From positions 32,761 to 96,760 of the IMG/VR virus record IMGVR_UViG_3300013111_000141: a DNA stretch of 64,000 nucleotides; one strand, given 5' to 3'. This stretch comes from a virus. Made by a program: the position numbers and the translations under genes. Positions 17,448-25,381 of the stretch are shown piece after piece; position 1 is the stretch's first letter, and every line of letters begins with the position of its first letter. The notes beneath the pieces are model-generated. The model ran no database searches. It was not told the DNA's origin and saw nothing but the letters and a program-made list of their open reading frames with translations.

Positions 17448-18728
17448 TTATAAAAAACTATCCAAATCAGTCACAGGTTCAACCGAATCTATTCTTGATG
17501 TTGCAATCTCAAAATACTCTTGTTCTTTCTCGATACCGATAAAATCAAAACCCTCATCTTTTGCAGCCATTCCAGTTGAACCACTTCCCATAAATGGGTC
17601 AAGAACAGTTCCACCTTTTGGTGTTACGAGTCTGCATAGGTATTTCATTAACTCTACAGGTTTAACCGTTGGATGTATATTCTTTCGTTCTGTTACAAAT
17701 CTTCCAGTAACATCATTATCTATCTTTGATTTATCCATTTCATGTGGATCTCGTCTACCAGACATACTTGATGTCTTTTTGATAGGCATTTCATCACAAC
17801 CCTGATTTCTTTCTTTCTTAGACACCTTTGGCGAATAGAAATATCTTGCAGCTGAACCATCATCTCCATATTCTCTACCGGATGGGGATCCTGTTGATTT
17901 ATCCCAAATACCACCAGATTTTGAACCTTCACCTTTGTATTTACCAGCTTTAGTATATGGAAATACCTCTTTCACAACATCAGAACCATCATGCATTACA
18001 TTTGATGGGAATCTACCAATTGAAGTGGATTCAATATCAGACGGTTTCCAATTATCATCATGCATTACACCTAATGAAGACATTCCCCTATGTGTTCTTT
18101 CTTCATTTCGTACTCTACAACCATCAATATTAATACCACCAGTTCCATGTTTCAATACATTTGTGACAATAGTCTTTTCTGATAATGGTTTCCTAGCCAT
18201 TACAATCGGTTCGTGTGCCGGTTTTAATGCAGTTCCCCAACCTTCCCATTCTGAATTACCTCTATCTACAACAACCTCTGTAGTTGCATTTGTCTCGTTT
18301 GGTCTATAACCCTGTTCTTTTCTAGTTTTAGAAATACTTACCTGATATCCACAACTTTTAGTTCCAACTACTTCTCTTTCATTGCCCTGTTTTGCATCTA
18401 CCGATTTTCCGATGTTGTGCGACTTTGGAAACCCAGAACCATAGAGCCACATAATCTGATCTCGTATCTCAAACCCTGCGTCCTCAATAGCAACTGCCAT
18501 TCTATGATAGGTTCTAGAACCAGAAAATGCAAGTAAATGACCACCGGGTTTCAATAACTTTAATGCAAGTTCCCACGTTTCTTTAGAAAATGCTATACCA
18601 GTATCATCCCATTGTTTCCCCATAAATCCTAACTCATATGGAGGATCCGTAACAATTGATTCAACTTGCACACCATCATCTATCATCTGTTTCATTCTAT
18701 CAATACAATCATCACAATACAGTATCAT
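17448..18728 (-). CDS. DNA methyltransferase, N6-adenine/N4-cytosine type
   Basis: Transfers methyl from SAM to an exocyclic amine in DNA. The catalytic motif IV DPPYELGFMG near the start, followed much later by the SAM-binding motif DPFMGSGSTG, gives the beta-class order. A long central Gly/Ser-rich region may be the target recognition part. No restriction enzyme gene is adjacent. I start at ATG 18728 because AAGG lies 9 nt before it; ATGs at 18758 and 18737 are alternatives. It overlaps the preceding gene by 17 nt. Confidence 0.85.
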   Translation of the reverse strand: MILYCDDCIDRMKQMIDDGVQVESIVTDPPYELGFMGKQWDDTGIAFSKETWELALKLLKPGGHLLAFSGSRTYHRMAVAIEDAGFEIRDQIMWLYGSGFPKSHNIGKSVDAKQGNEREVVGTKSCGYQVSISKTRKEQGYRPNETNATTEVVVDRGNSEWEGWGTALKPAHEPIVMARKPLSEKTIVTNVLKHGTGGINIDGCRVRNEERTHRGMSSLGVMHDDNWKPSDIESTSIGRFPSNVMHDGSDVVKEVFPYTKAGKYKGEGSKSGGIWDKSTGSPSGREYGDDGSAARYFYSPKVSKKERNQGCDEMPIKKTSSMSGRRDPHEMDKSKIDNDVTGRFVTERKNIHPTVKPVELMKYLCRLVTPKGGTVLDPFMGSGSTGMAAKDEGFDFIGIEKEQEYFEIATSRIDSVEPVTDLDSFL

Positions 18729-18990
18729 CACCACCATCCTTACTGGGGAAAAAATCATTTACTTGATGACCTTTAAATTTAATAGTATCAGGTTTTTCAA
18801 AACACGACACATACACACGCCCCAATTCTTCCATTCTCAACTCAAATAATTTAGATACTGCAACTACATCTTCACGTTCTGAACTATCCTTCATTTTTTT
18901 AATGATTAATTCTAAATCATCAGAAAATCCCCACACCCTCATTATTAATTGATCTAACTCATACAACTTATCTATTTTATCTTTCTTCAT
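18712..18990 (-). CDS. Hypothetical protein, 92 aa
   Basis: A charged, mainly helical protein (residues 1-60 possibly coiled coil: DDLELIIKKMKDSSEREDVV). No family recognised. It overlaps both neighbours by short stretches, so it is co-translated with the methyltransferase. Confidence 0.55.
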   Translation of the reverse strand: MKKDKIDKLYELDQLIMRVWGFSDDLELIIKKMKDSSEREDVVAVSKLFELRMEELGRVYVSCFEKPDTIKFKGHQVNDFFPSKDGGDDTVL

Positions 18991-19232
18991 AATATACCTC
19001 TATACTTGTTATACATCCCCATATAATAATTATAACACATAGCAGAACAATACATATTTTCACACTTTTCTATCCATTCATCACTAGGATATCCATCACC
19101 ATAATAAACCATCAATGGGTTATATATCGGTGCATTTATATCAAAAAAGGCATACTTCCCATTTACTCGTTGTAATTCTGGTATATTAATAAGTCCAGCA
19201 GCCACTTTCTTTATCACATATAAATGTTTCAT
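18987..19232 (-). CDS. Hypothetical protein, 81 aa
   Basis: Soluble, with a Tyr/Met/Cys-rich C-terminus (CENMYCSAMCYNYYMGMYN) that might bind metal. No family recognised. ATGA overlap with the following gene. Confidence 0.5.
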   Translation of the reverse strand: MKHLYVIKKVAAGLINIPELQRVNGKYAFFDINAPIYNPLMVYYGDGYPSDEWIEKCENMYCSAMCYNYYMGMYNKYRGIL

Positions 19233-19235
19233 ATA

Positions 19236-19451
19236 TCACCCACGTTCTGGAACTTCAGTACAAGTCACAAACCTTCTCATATAAAAAAAACAAAGTCTCC
19301 ATTTATTATCCTCTAATATCCACCTAGAAGTCAACCCCCACAATGCAAATTCTTCCATATTATCAGGTTTCACACCATCCATATATCTTGGTTCAGAATA
19401 TACATTAATAGATAACATAAACAATAACATAAATGTAATTAAAATCTTCAT
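19236..19451 (-). CDS. Small secreted protein, 71 aa
   Basis: Begins with a cleavable signal peptide (MKILITFMLLFMLSINVYS). The mature part is about 52 residues with two cysteines (RLCFF and VTCTE) that could form a disulfide in the periplasm. ATGA overlap with the upstream small gene. Function unknown; one of several exported small proteins in this accessory region. Confidence 0.6.
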   Translation of the reverse strand: MKILITFMLLFMLSINVYSEPRYMDGVKPDNMEEFALWGLTSRWILEDNKWRLCFFYMRRFVTCTEVPERG

Positions 19452-19612
19452 AGACCACTTTTGACATTAGTCAACGAACACACCCATTTAACACCATATC
19501 TATCAAATGAAACCTTATAAATATTAAACACATTACATATATTAACATCTAATACAATACCATATCCATATCGTCCAGATATAACACCATCTCCACTACA
19601 TATTTCTTTCAT
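19448..19612 (-). CDS. Hypothetical protein, 54 aa
   Basis: A short frame from ATG 19612 to TGA 19448, beta-rich (GYGIVLDVNICNVFNIYKV). It resembles a small barrel but no family is recognised. It couples by ATGA to the secreted-protein gene and starts just after the tRNA. Confidence 0.5.
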   Translation of the reverse strand: MKEICSGDGVISGRYGYGIVLDVNICNVFNIYKVSFDRYGVKWVCSLTNVKSGL

Positions 19613-19631
19613 AACTATTCCTTACTAAAAC

Positions 19632-19707
19632 TGGTGGGTCTGGTAGGAGTCGAACCTACACTCGGCCGATTATGAGTCGGATGCATTAACCATTATGCTA
19701 CAGACCC
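19632..19707 (-). tRNA. tRNA with CAT anticodon (Met, or Ile if lysidine-modified)
   Basis: Full cloverleaf on the minus strand: acceptor GGGTCTG/CAGACCC, D arm, anticodon loop CTCATAA (anticodon 19674-19672), T arm GTAGG-TTCGACT-CCTAC and encoded CCA. The top pair of the anticodon stem is mismatched. The loop is identical in E. coli elongator Met and Ile2 tRNAs, so identity is not settled by sequence alone. Confidence 0.95.
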
Positions 19708-19713
19708 TATTAT

Positions 19714-19815
19714 TTAAAACAAATGATAAGCAAAATATATTCCAGTTGCAACCAAATGAAATAAAACTAAATTCGGTTCAAACGTTATTTTTCTATCTAT
19801 TAAATTAATTAACAT
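19714..19815 (-). CDS. Possible 33-aa peptide
   Basis: A short frame between the tRNA and the glycine-zipper gene, with one hydrophobic stretch in the second half (LVLFHLVATGIYFAYHLF). It could be a tiny membrane peptide. Support is only the open frame and the lack of other content here. Confidence 0.3.
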   Translation of the reverse strand: MLINLIDRKITFEPNLVLFHLVATGIYFAYHLF

Positions 19816-19820
19816 ATTTT

Positions 19821-20312
19821 TTATCTCAACAAACGATAAGAACGATTAATATTAACCCGAACACTTTCTCCTGGCTCATAACTTAAAACAGATGACATAA
19901 GATTACCATCAACTTTATACGACACACTATAACCACTAACATATTGCTCTGTATGCGTATTTTCTTCAATAACACAATCATTCACATACTGTTTTTTTGA
20001 TTTATAACTATCTTCAATACTAGAACCAATCATAGCACCAGCCGCAGTACCAAGCATTCTATTAACAGTAGAACCTGTTAATTTTCTAGTAATAACGTGT
20101 CCAGCAAAAGCACCAACAACCCCACCAAGCAAATTAGAGGAATTAGAATCAACATATACCTCACGTTTAACACATGTTCTAGTTGGTGTATCATACACCA
20201 CTCTGTTATTATATATAGGGGTTGACGATATAACTGGAACCGTAACCACCTCAGCATATGCATTAGTCGTTAACATTAATGACGTTAATAACAATAATTT
20301 ACCACCTTTCAT
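19821..20312 (-). CDS. Glycine-zipper 17-kDa-antigen-like exported protein
   Basis: The signal peptide (KGGKLLLLTSLMLTTNAYA) is followed by a region ending in a glycine-zipper hairpin (LLGGVVGAFAGHVI and MLGTAAGAMIGSSI, about residues 61-99) like the Rickettsia 17-kDa antigen/SlyB group. A C-terminal domain (about 105-163) resembles the beta part of those proteins. It lacks a lipobox Cys. Family members sit in or under the outer membrane. Its own consensus-like promoter 35 nt upstream suggests early expression, so it may alter the envelope of the infected cell. Confidence 0.75.
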   Translation of the reverse strand: MKGGKLLLLTSLMLTTNAYAEVVTVPVISSTPIYNNRVVYDTPTRTCVKREVYVDSNSSNLLGGVVGAFAGHVITRKLTGSTVNRMLGTAAGAMIGSSIEDSYKSKKQYVNDCVIEENTHTEQYVSGYSVSYKVDGNLMSSVLSYEPGESVRVNINRSYRLLR

Positions 20313-20345
20313 GACTTTACTCCAATATTTCTAACTAATATATAT

Positions 20346-20374
20346 ATAATAACACAAAAACAACTATAAGTCAA
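20346..20374 (-). promoter_or_regulatory. Host-type promoter for the glycine-zipper gene
   Basis: TTGACT (20374-20369), 17-nt spacer, TATTAT (20351-20346), minus strand. It overlaps the 3' end of the acyltransferase-hydrolase gene. Confidence 0.75.
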
Positions 20375-22646
20375 GTCTTTTTTCAATAAAAATTGAAATT
20401 CTTTCCCATATTAAATCCGAATTATTATACAATATACCATGACAATCTGAACCAATAATATGCATTTCCTTATCAGAGGAAACCACATTATTATATATAT
20501 AATCAGCACCCCTAACTGAAACCAATGAATCATCTTTAGAATATATAATCAACATAGGAACTGTTACATTAGATAATGTACTCTTAATACTTTTAACCAA
20601 TCTTCCTACCTCATATATACTAAACGTTGGTATTATCCAATAATTAATATGTTCATTCTCAGGGATATTCTTAAAAAATGTTTTAACTCCATTACATGAT
20701 AATAATGTACTAACAACCTTATTAATACCGTTAATTATAGGTACAAACTTAATTCTAGTATCATCATAAAAAATAGGAGCAGATATAACAACTATAGATT
20801 TAACCCTAGAATCATTTATAAACTCTTTACGTAATGCAATTGCACCACCAGTAGAAAACCCAACAATCACAATATTTTTAGACAACATAGAAGCCATGTC
20901 AAAATAACTATAAACCGATTTTATCCAATCATTATGGTTATATTGCATCAACTCATATGGTGACGTACCATGACCAACGATTCTAGCACCAACAACAATA
21001 TAACCAATTCCACACAAATAATCACCAAACCCCCTAACTTCTGCCGGTGATGACAATAATCCATGAATTAACAATATTACCACACCATTAGACTTTTTAG
21101 GAAATAAAATAAAAGGATTATCATCAGAAGTATTAATTTCAGAAAATTTAGAATTATATTTATCATTACTATATAATTTCTTATCATATGTTAACGATAG
21201 TTTCTGATCATCCAATAAATGTAATGCTATATCTTTATTAGTAACCTTATGCATATCACTAATAACACTCTTAACAACATTACCAACCAAAGAAACTGGT
21301 TGTATCTCATTATAATATACAACTAATAAATTCTCAACCCTAACTGTTAATGGATCAACATTAAAATTAAACTTACCAGATAAATATATAGTATTACTCC
21401 CTATGACCAATACACCTTGTTTCTCAAGAGACTCAATATATTTTAATACATCTACATTATTACCACTTAATATATCACCATAAAGATGTGGAGTTAATAA
21501 CCCACTATGTAATCTAATTCCAGACTTCTGTTGTAATGTCTTTAACACCAAATATAATTCTTTATGTAATTGATCCTTGGAAATAGATACTATATTTTGT
21601 TTAAATCTATACATCAATAAGCAAGATATTAAATGACTTAAATTAATAGTAACATAAGAATAAATACTCTTAGTGTAATAGTCACGTGTAAGATTAGAAC
21701 ACTTTATAAGATGCTTATGCAACATATCGACTTTCCAAGACTTATCAACATCACCAATAGAAAACACATCATCTAAGGATTTTATAGAATCAGTAAATGT
21801 TTCAGTTAACGACGACTTCCATGAATGCCAAATACCGGAGGTAGATATCACTTTGCTCATAACAACATCCATATCAGTATCTTTAGTAATTAAATTACCC
21901 TCAACTAACAACTCTTCTGTTTGTCGTAATGTGAGTCCATTAGAAATATATTCAACTGCCTTCAATAAAACATTATCAGTTACACGCAAAGGATAAAACG
22001 TTATATTAGATGCAACTATATTAGTAGGTTTTGATACTGCATCCAATAACTCATCCAAACTATTAAAATCTAATTCCTTTTGCCACATTAATAATCTATC
22101 CATGTCCATATCTCTATGAGCATTACGAACTATAAACTTAAACACCTCCAACCCATGTGACAAAACAGCTGCCCCAGTATGTTGTTTCCGTACTTTCATA
22201 GTTGTTTGACATAACATATTATAATGTCCTTCATCATCAACAACCCTATGATCCTTTACCATTCCACCTTCAGGAAAAATAACAACTTTATGTCCGTGTA
22301 ATATTTGTTTCGCTAAAATAGGAAATAATCTGGGGTGATTATGAGGGACAACTCCTAACTTACTTAAATAGGATGATAATATATTATCATTTTTAAAAAA
22401 TTCACCAGACCCAACAGAATAACAATAACTACCATTTTCTTCATGTATCAAATATTGAGGGATAAATGTTTCTATACGAGAAAAATGATTAAATACAAAT
22501 ATACTACCATCGTCAATATTAATATCAGAATGAATATTAATATTAATTCTTAATAATCGTTTCAGAATTCTAAATGAACGTATAGATAATCTATACATAC
22601 GTTTATCTATATCAATCCAATCACGATTATACTTAAACCCACTCAT
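20364..22646 (-). CDS. Acyltransferase - alpha/beta hydrolase fusion
   Basis: A 760-residue two-domain lipid enzyme. The N-terminal part resembles PlsC-type glycerolipid acyltransferases: NHFSRIET at 53-60 (NHx4D motif with Glu in place of Asp) and FPEG at 124-127. A middle region of about 300 residues is unrecognised and mostly helical. The C-terminal 240 residues are an alpha/beta hydrolase like monoglyceride lipases or carboxylesterases: HGLLSSPAE oxyanion region, GFSTGG with Ser598, Asp706 and His736. It could remodel or recycle membrane acyl chains. It overlaps the methyltransferase gene by ATGA. Domain calls are solid; the combined reaction is inferred. Confidence 0.8.
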   Translation of the reverse strand: MSGFKYNRDWIDIDKRMYRLSIRSFRILKRLLRININIHSDINIDDGSIFVFNHFSRIETFIPQYLIHEENGSYCYSVGSGEFFKNDNILSSYLSKLGVVPHNHPRLFPILAKQILHGHKVVIFPEGGMVKDHRVVDDEGHYNMLCQTTMKVRKQHTGAAVLSHGLEVFKFIVRNAHRDMDMDRLLMWQKELDFNSLDELLDAVSKPTNIVASNITFYPLRVTDNVLLKAVEYISNGLTLRQTEELLVEGNLITKDTDMDVVMSKVISTSGIWHSWKSSLTETFTDSIKSLDDVFSIGDVDKSWKVDMLHKHLIKCSNLTRDYYTKSIYSYVTINLSHLISCLLMYRFKQNIVSISKDQLHKELYLVLKTLQQKSGIRLHSGLLTPHLYGDILSGNNVDVLKYIESLEKQGVLVIGSNTIYLSGKFNFNVDPLTVRVENLLVVYYNEIQPVSLVGNVVKSVISDMHKVTNKDIALHLLDDQKLSLTYDKKLYSNDKYNSKFSEINTSDDNPFILFPKKSNGVVILLIHGLLSSPAEVRGFGDYLCGIGYIVVGARIVGHGTSPYELMQYNHNDWIKSVYSYFDMASMLSKNIVIVGFSTGGAIALRKEFINDSRVKSIVVISAPIFYDDTRIKFVPIINGINKVVSTLLSCNGVKTFFKNIPENEHINYWIIPTFSIYEVGRLVKSIKSTLSNVTVPMLIIYSKDDSLVSVRGADYIYNNVVSSDKEMHIIGSDCHGILYNNSDLIWERISIFIEKRLDL

Positions 22647-23650
22647 GTTATTAAAAACTCATCAAGCGTGACAGCATTCTTACGTTCAGTCTCAGTATTA
22701 ACATTCTCTTTAGTTATCTTAAAAAACTGTTCTGATGCTTCAAATCCAATATACTTTCTACCAAGTTGTGATGCTCTAACTAATGTAGTGCCTGTGCCAG
22801 AAAAGGGGTCAAGAACAACACCACCTACTGGACAACCCGCAATTATAGGTTTATCAATTAATTCTGAATTATATGAAGCAAGGTGTGAAGAACGATTACC
22901 CTTTATCGTGATATTCCAAAAATCAGCAACATCACCCGGGTTCTTTCCTTTTGGATTTAATGAAGTATTACCACTATTGTATTCATCAATATCACGTCCA
23001 CCATTCTTTGGTCTAGAAAGACTTTGAGCAGAACTCACCCCAATACCAGTAGAATACTTATTTTCATTAGTACCACGTAAGGCTCTTTTAATAGAAGTAG
23101 TCATATTCTCATCACGAATAGAATCAAGGTCAAAATAATAACCTTTAGGTTTCTTCGTCATTAAAAATATATATTCGTGTTTCTTTGAGAATCTATCACG
23201 AACTGATTCCGGCATACCATTTCTCTTTGCCCAGATTATATCATTACGAATAGTCCAACCACGATCATAACAACCAATAGCAAATCTATGAGGAATCAAT
23301 AATAAACTTTTAGATCTCAAATCAGATGGTTGTTTTATCACCATACCACCCAAATATTCACCAGTTCTACTTCCGGTATATCCCATATTAAGTCCACCAG
23401 ATTTAGTAGAATATGTGTCGCCAAGATTGATCCACACAGTACCAGTATCTTTTAAAACTCTATATATCTCATCCATCATTTCCCATAAATGTTCAAGATA
23501 TTCTTGAAATGTGGGTTCTAATCCCCACTGCCCATCAAACCCATAGTCTCTTAATTGCCAATATGGCGGTGACGTAATGACACAATCAATAGATGCATCA
23601 TCTAACTTTTTGAAACCTTCCATGATGTCACAATTATATATTTTATCCAA
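22643..23650 (-). CDS. DNA methyltransferase, SPPY (N4-cytosine-like) type
   Basis: SAM-dependent DNA amino-methyltransferase with motif IV TSPPYWQLRDYG near the N-terminus and motif I DPFSGTGTTLVRASQLGRKYIGFE at the C-terminus (beta-type order). SPPY is frequent in N4-cytosine enzymes but specificity cannot be read here. I start at TTG 23650, with GGAGGG 6 nt upstream. A GTG at 23683 lies upstream of the promoter's -10 box and could not be translated from that mRNA. No partner nuclease is seen. Confidence 0.88.
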   Translation of the reverse strand: MDKIYNCDIMEGFKKLDDASIDCVITSPPYWQLRDYGFDGQWGLEPTFQEYLEHLWEMMDEIYRVLKDTGTVWINLGDTYSTKSGGLNMGYTGSRTGEYLGGMVIKQPSDLRSKSLLLIPHRFAIGCYDRGWTIRNDIIWAKRNGMPESVRDRFSKKHEYIFLMTKKPKGYYFDLDSIRDENMTTSIKRALRGTNENKYSTGIGVSSAQSLSRPKNGGRDIDEYNSGNTSLNPKGKNPGDVADFWNITIKGNRSSHLASYNSELIDKPIIAGCPVGGVVLDPFSGTGTTLVRASQLGRKYIGFEASEQFFKITKENVNTETERKNAVTLDEFLIT

Positions 23651-23673
23651 ATCAAACCCTCCACTATATTCAT

Positions 23674-23702
23674 AGTATACCACACCCCAACTTAATTGTC
23701 AA
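23674..23702 (-). promoter_or_regulatory. Host-type promoter for the methyltransferase gene
   Basis: TTGACA (23702-23697), 17-nt spacer, TATACT (23679-23674), minus strand. It is followed by GGAGGG and a TTG start. Confidence 0.85.
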
Positions 23703-23710
23703 GGTGTTTA

Positions 23711-24349
23711 TTAATTTTTTTCCAATGCTAATTGAAACGAAGGTCTGACTATACAACGGTCAACATACGATTTAAGATGTGGGAAGTCATGTAAAAGTTC
23801 TGGGAACCAATTCAATGTAGATGATACCATTATATCAACAACAGAAAATTCATGTCCTATCATATATGGACGTTGAACCATCATTGGATTATTACCATTC
23901 ATAGAATTGTCTATAACTACTAATATTTTTTTATATCGTTCTAAAGAATATTCAACAACCGACTGTCTACGTTTTTCTTTAGGCAACAACTTACTATGTA
24001 AAAATATATCCACCAACGGATACTCCATAGTAGAAGTAACATAAAACATCCACTTCAAATACTCAGTCCGATACAAACTAGACACGTCAGGAGACAACCC
24101 CGATTCAGGATTCATATCACACAAATACATACAAATAGCACCAGCCTCCCATATAACATTATTATTATACTTTAATGTCGGTACGGATGCATTTGGATTC
24201 AATGTCAAATAATCTCTATCTGTTTTACCATCACCAAATATATTGATTGGTGTTAACTGATACTCAATACCTAATTCTTCTAATAACCATAAAGGTCTAA
24301 ATGACCTCGTATCAGTACAATGATACAACTCAATAATATCGTTACTCAT
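23711..24349 (-). CDS. Glutathione S-transferase family protein
   Basis: The N-terminal thioredoxin-like domain (SFRPLWLLEELGIEYQL; NPNASVPTL with cis-Pro; WEAGAICMYL, the E-S/A glutathione-binding spot) is followed by the all-helical GST domain with SVVDIMVSSTLNW. The length (212 aa) is typical. It would conjugate or reduce substrates with glutathione, perhaps detoxifying lipid peroxides. Start ATG 24349 has AGGAG at good spacing; the GTG two codons earlier is less likely. Unusual in a T4-like phage. Confidence 0.9.
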   Translation of the reverse strand: MSNDIIELYHCTDTRSFRPLWLLEELGIEYQLTPINIFGDGKTDRDYLTLNPNASVPTLKYNNNVIWEAGAICMYLCDMNPESGLSPDVSSLYRTEYLKWMFYVTSTMEYPLVDIFLHSKLLPKEKRRQSVVEYSLERYKKILVVIDNSMNGNNPMMVQRPYMIGHEFSVVDIMVSSTLNWFPELLHDFPHLKSYVDRCIVRPSFQLALEKN

Positions 24350-24357
24350 ATTCACTC

Positions 24358-24675
24358 CTACAGATTAGTTGGGTTCACTGAGAAATATAATGCAAATGTC
24401 TTTACCGTATCTGGGTATACATGTTCATTATATTCTAATACCTTTCCTTCCTCTAAAAATTCACGTTTTAATAAACACTTATCCACGTGATTTGGTAAAT
24501 TGTCAAAATTGTCATATAAATGTTTCATCACCTCATAATGTCTTATCTCTGAATATATATTATTACTATCTGGATGATGAGTAAACATATATGAATACAT
24601 TAAATAATATCCTATTTCCTTTTCTAATTTATATTTATCAGACTCCATATACTCATAATACTTATCAATCTTCAT
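24358..24675 (-). CDS. Hypothetical protein, 105 aa
   Basis: A soluble, helix-rich protein with many Tyr, Glu and Lys residues. No family recognised. It lies between the ParB-like gene and the GST gene, each a few nucleotides away, so it is probably in the same late transcript. Confidence 0.5.
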   Translation of the reverse strand: MKIDKYYEYMESDKYKLEKEIGYYLMYSYMFTHHPDSNNIYSEIRHYEVMKHLYDNFDNLPNHVDKCLLKREFLEEGKVLEYNEHVYPDTVKTFALYFSVNPTNL

Positions 24676-24676
24676 A

Positions 24677-25381
24677 TTATTTATTTCGTCTATTACCTAT
24701 AGAATCACCATAAGCTACTGCCAATGGTAACAACTTAGCTAAAGGTAAACTAATCTTTAAAACATTAAGTTTCATATCTCTATCTAACAATATAGCAGAT
24801 AAAAACCTATGGTGTCCATCAATAATGCGATTATCCGATGATACTATTAATACTTTGGAATTTAATAATTTTATAGTCCCATTAACACCATTCTTAGCTA
24901 TAGTACCAAGTCCCTTATCAAAATATATTTGATCCTGAATTGGAGTCAAATCTTTCGCTGAAATTTTATCACGTGTAACTTTTACCACATCATCCCGTTC
25001 ATTACCATCATTCTTTTTTAACCCAGCCTTTAAAAACTTATCAGCCTTATCACCTGATAATCCTTCTGGAAATGGATTTGACGGAACTGTATCTTTAGAA
25101 AATGGTTTTATTATATCCAATTTTCCCTTTGACAATCTCTTTTGAAATTTATCAATATCTTTAGATGTTATAACGGGCATATCCTTTCTCTTAGTATGAC
25201 CTTTATATGATAGTTTCTGAGCCAAAACATAATTCTTATCAAAATCTGGAATATCTTTATCTAGTGTTGGTAGTTTAGATAACGCATATTCCCTTGCATC
25301 TTCTAAGGACGTAGTAACAACTTCAAGTTTACCAGCCGCAGCACCACCATTTTCCATTAAATAACTCTTAAATGTCTTCAT
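24677..25381 (-). CDS. ParB-like nuclease-domain protein with capsid-targeting-like N-terminus
   Basis: The C-terminal 100 residues hold the ParB/sulfiredoxin-like core, ending in the signature DNRIIDGHHRFLSAILL. The first ten residues (MKTFKSYLME, then NGG) closely resemble the T4 capsid-targeting sequence MKTYQEFIAE, which gp21 protease cleaves after L/I-x-E. The start overlaps the stop of the upstream ligase-like gene by ATGA, and that gene has a late promoter. Together these suggest a protein packaged in the head and injected. The biochemical activity (nuclease, CTPase or DNA binding) is not shown. Confidence 0.75.
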   Translation of the reverse strand: MKTFKSYLMENGGAAAGKLEVVTTSLEDAREYALSKLPTLDKDIPDFDKNYVLAQKLSYKGHTKRKDMPVITSKDIDKFQKRLSKGKLDIIKPFSKDTVPSNPFPEGLSGDKADKFLKAGLKKNDGNERDDVVKVTRDKISAKDLTPIQDQIYFDKGLGTIAKNGVNGTIKLLNSKVLIVSSDNRIIDGHHRFLSAILLDRDMKLNVLKISLPLAKLLPLAVAYGDSIGNRRNK

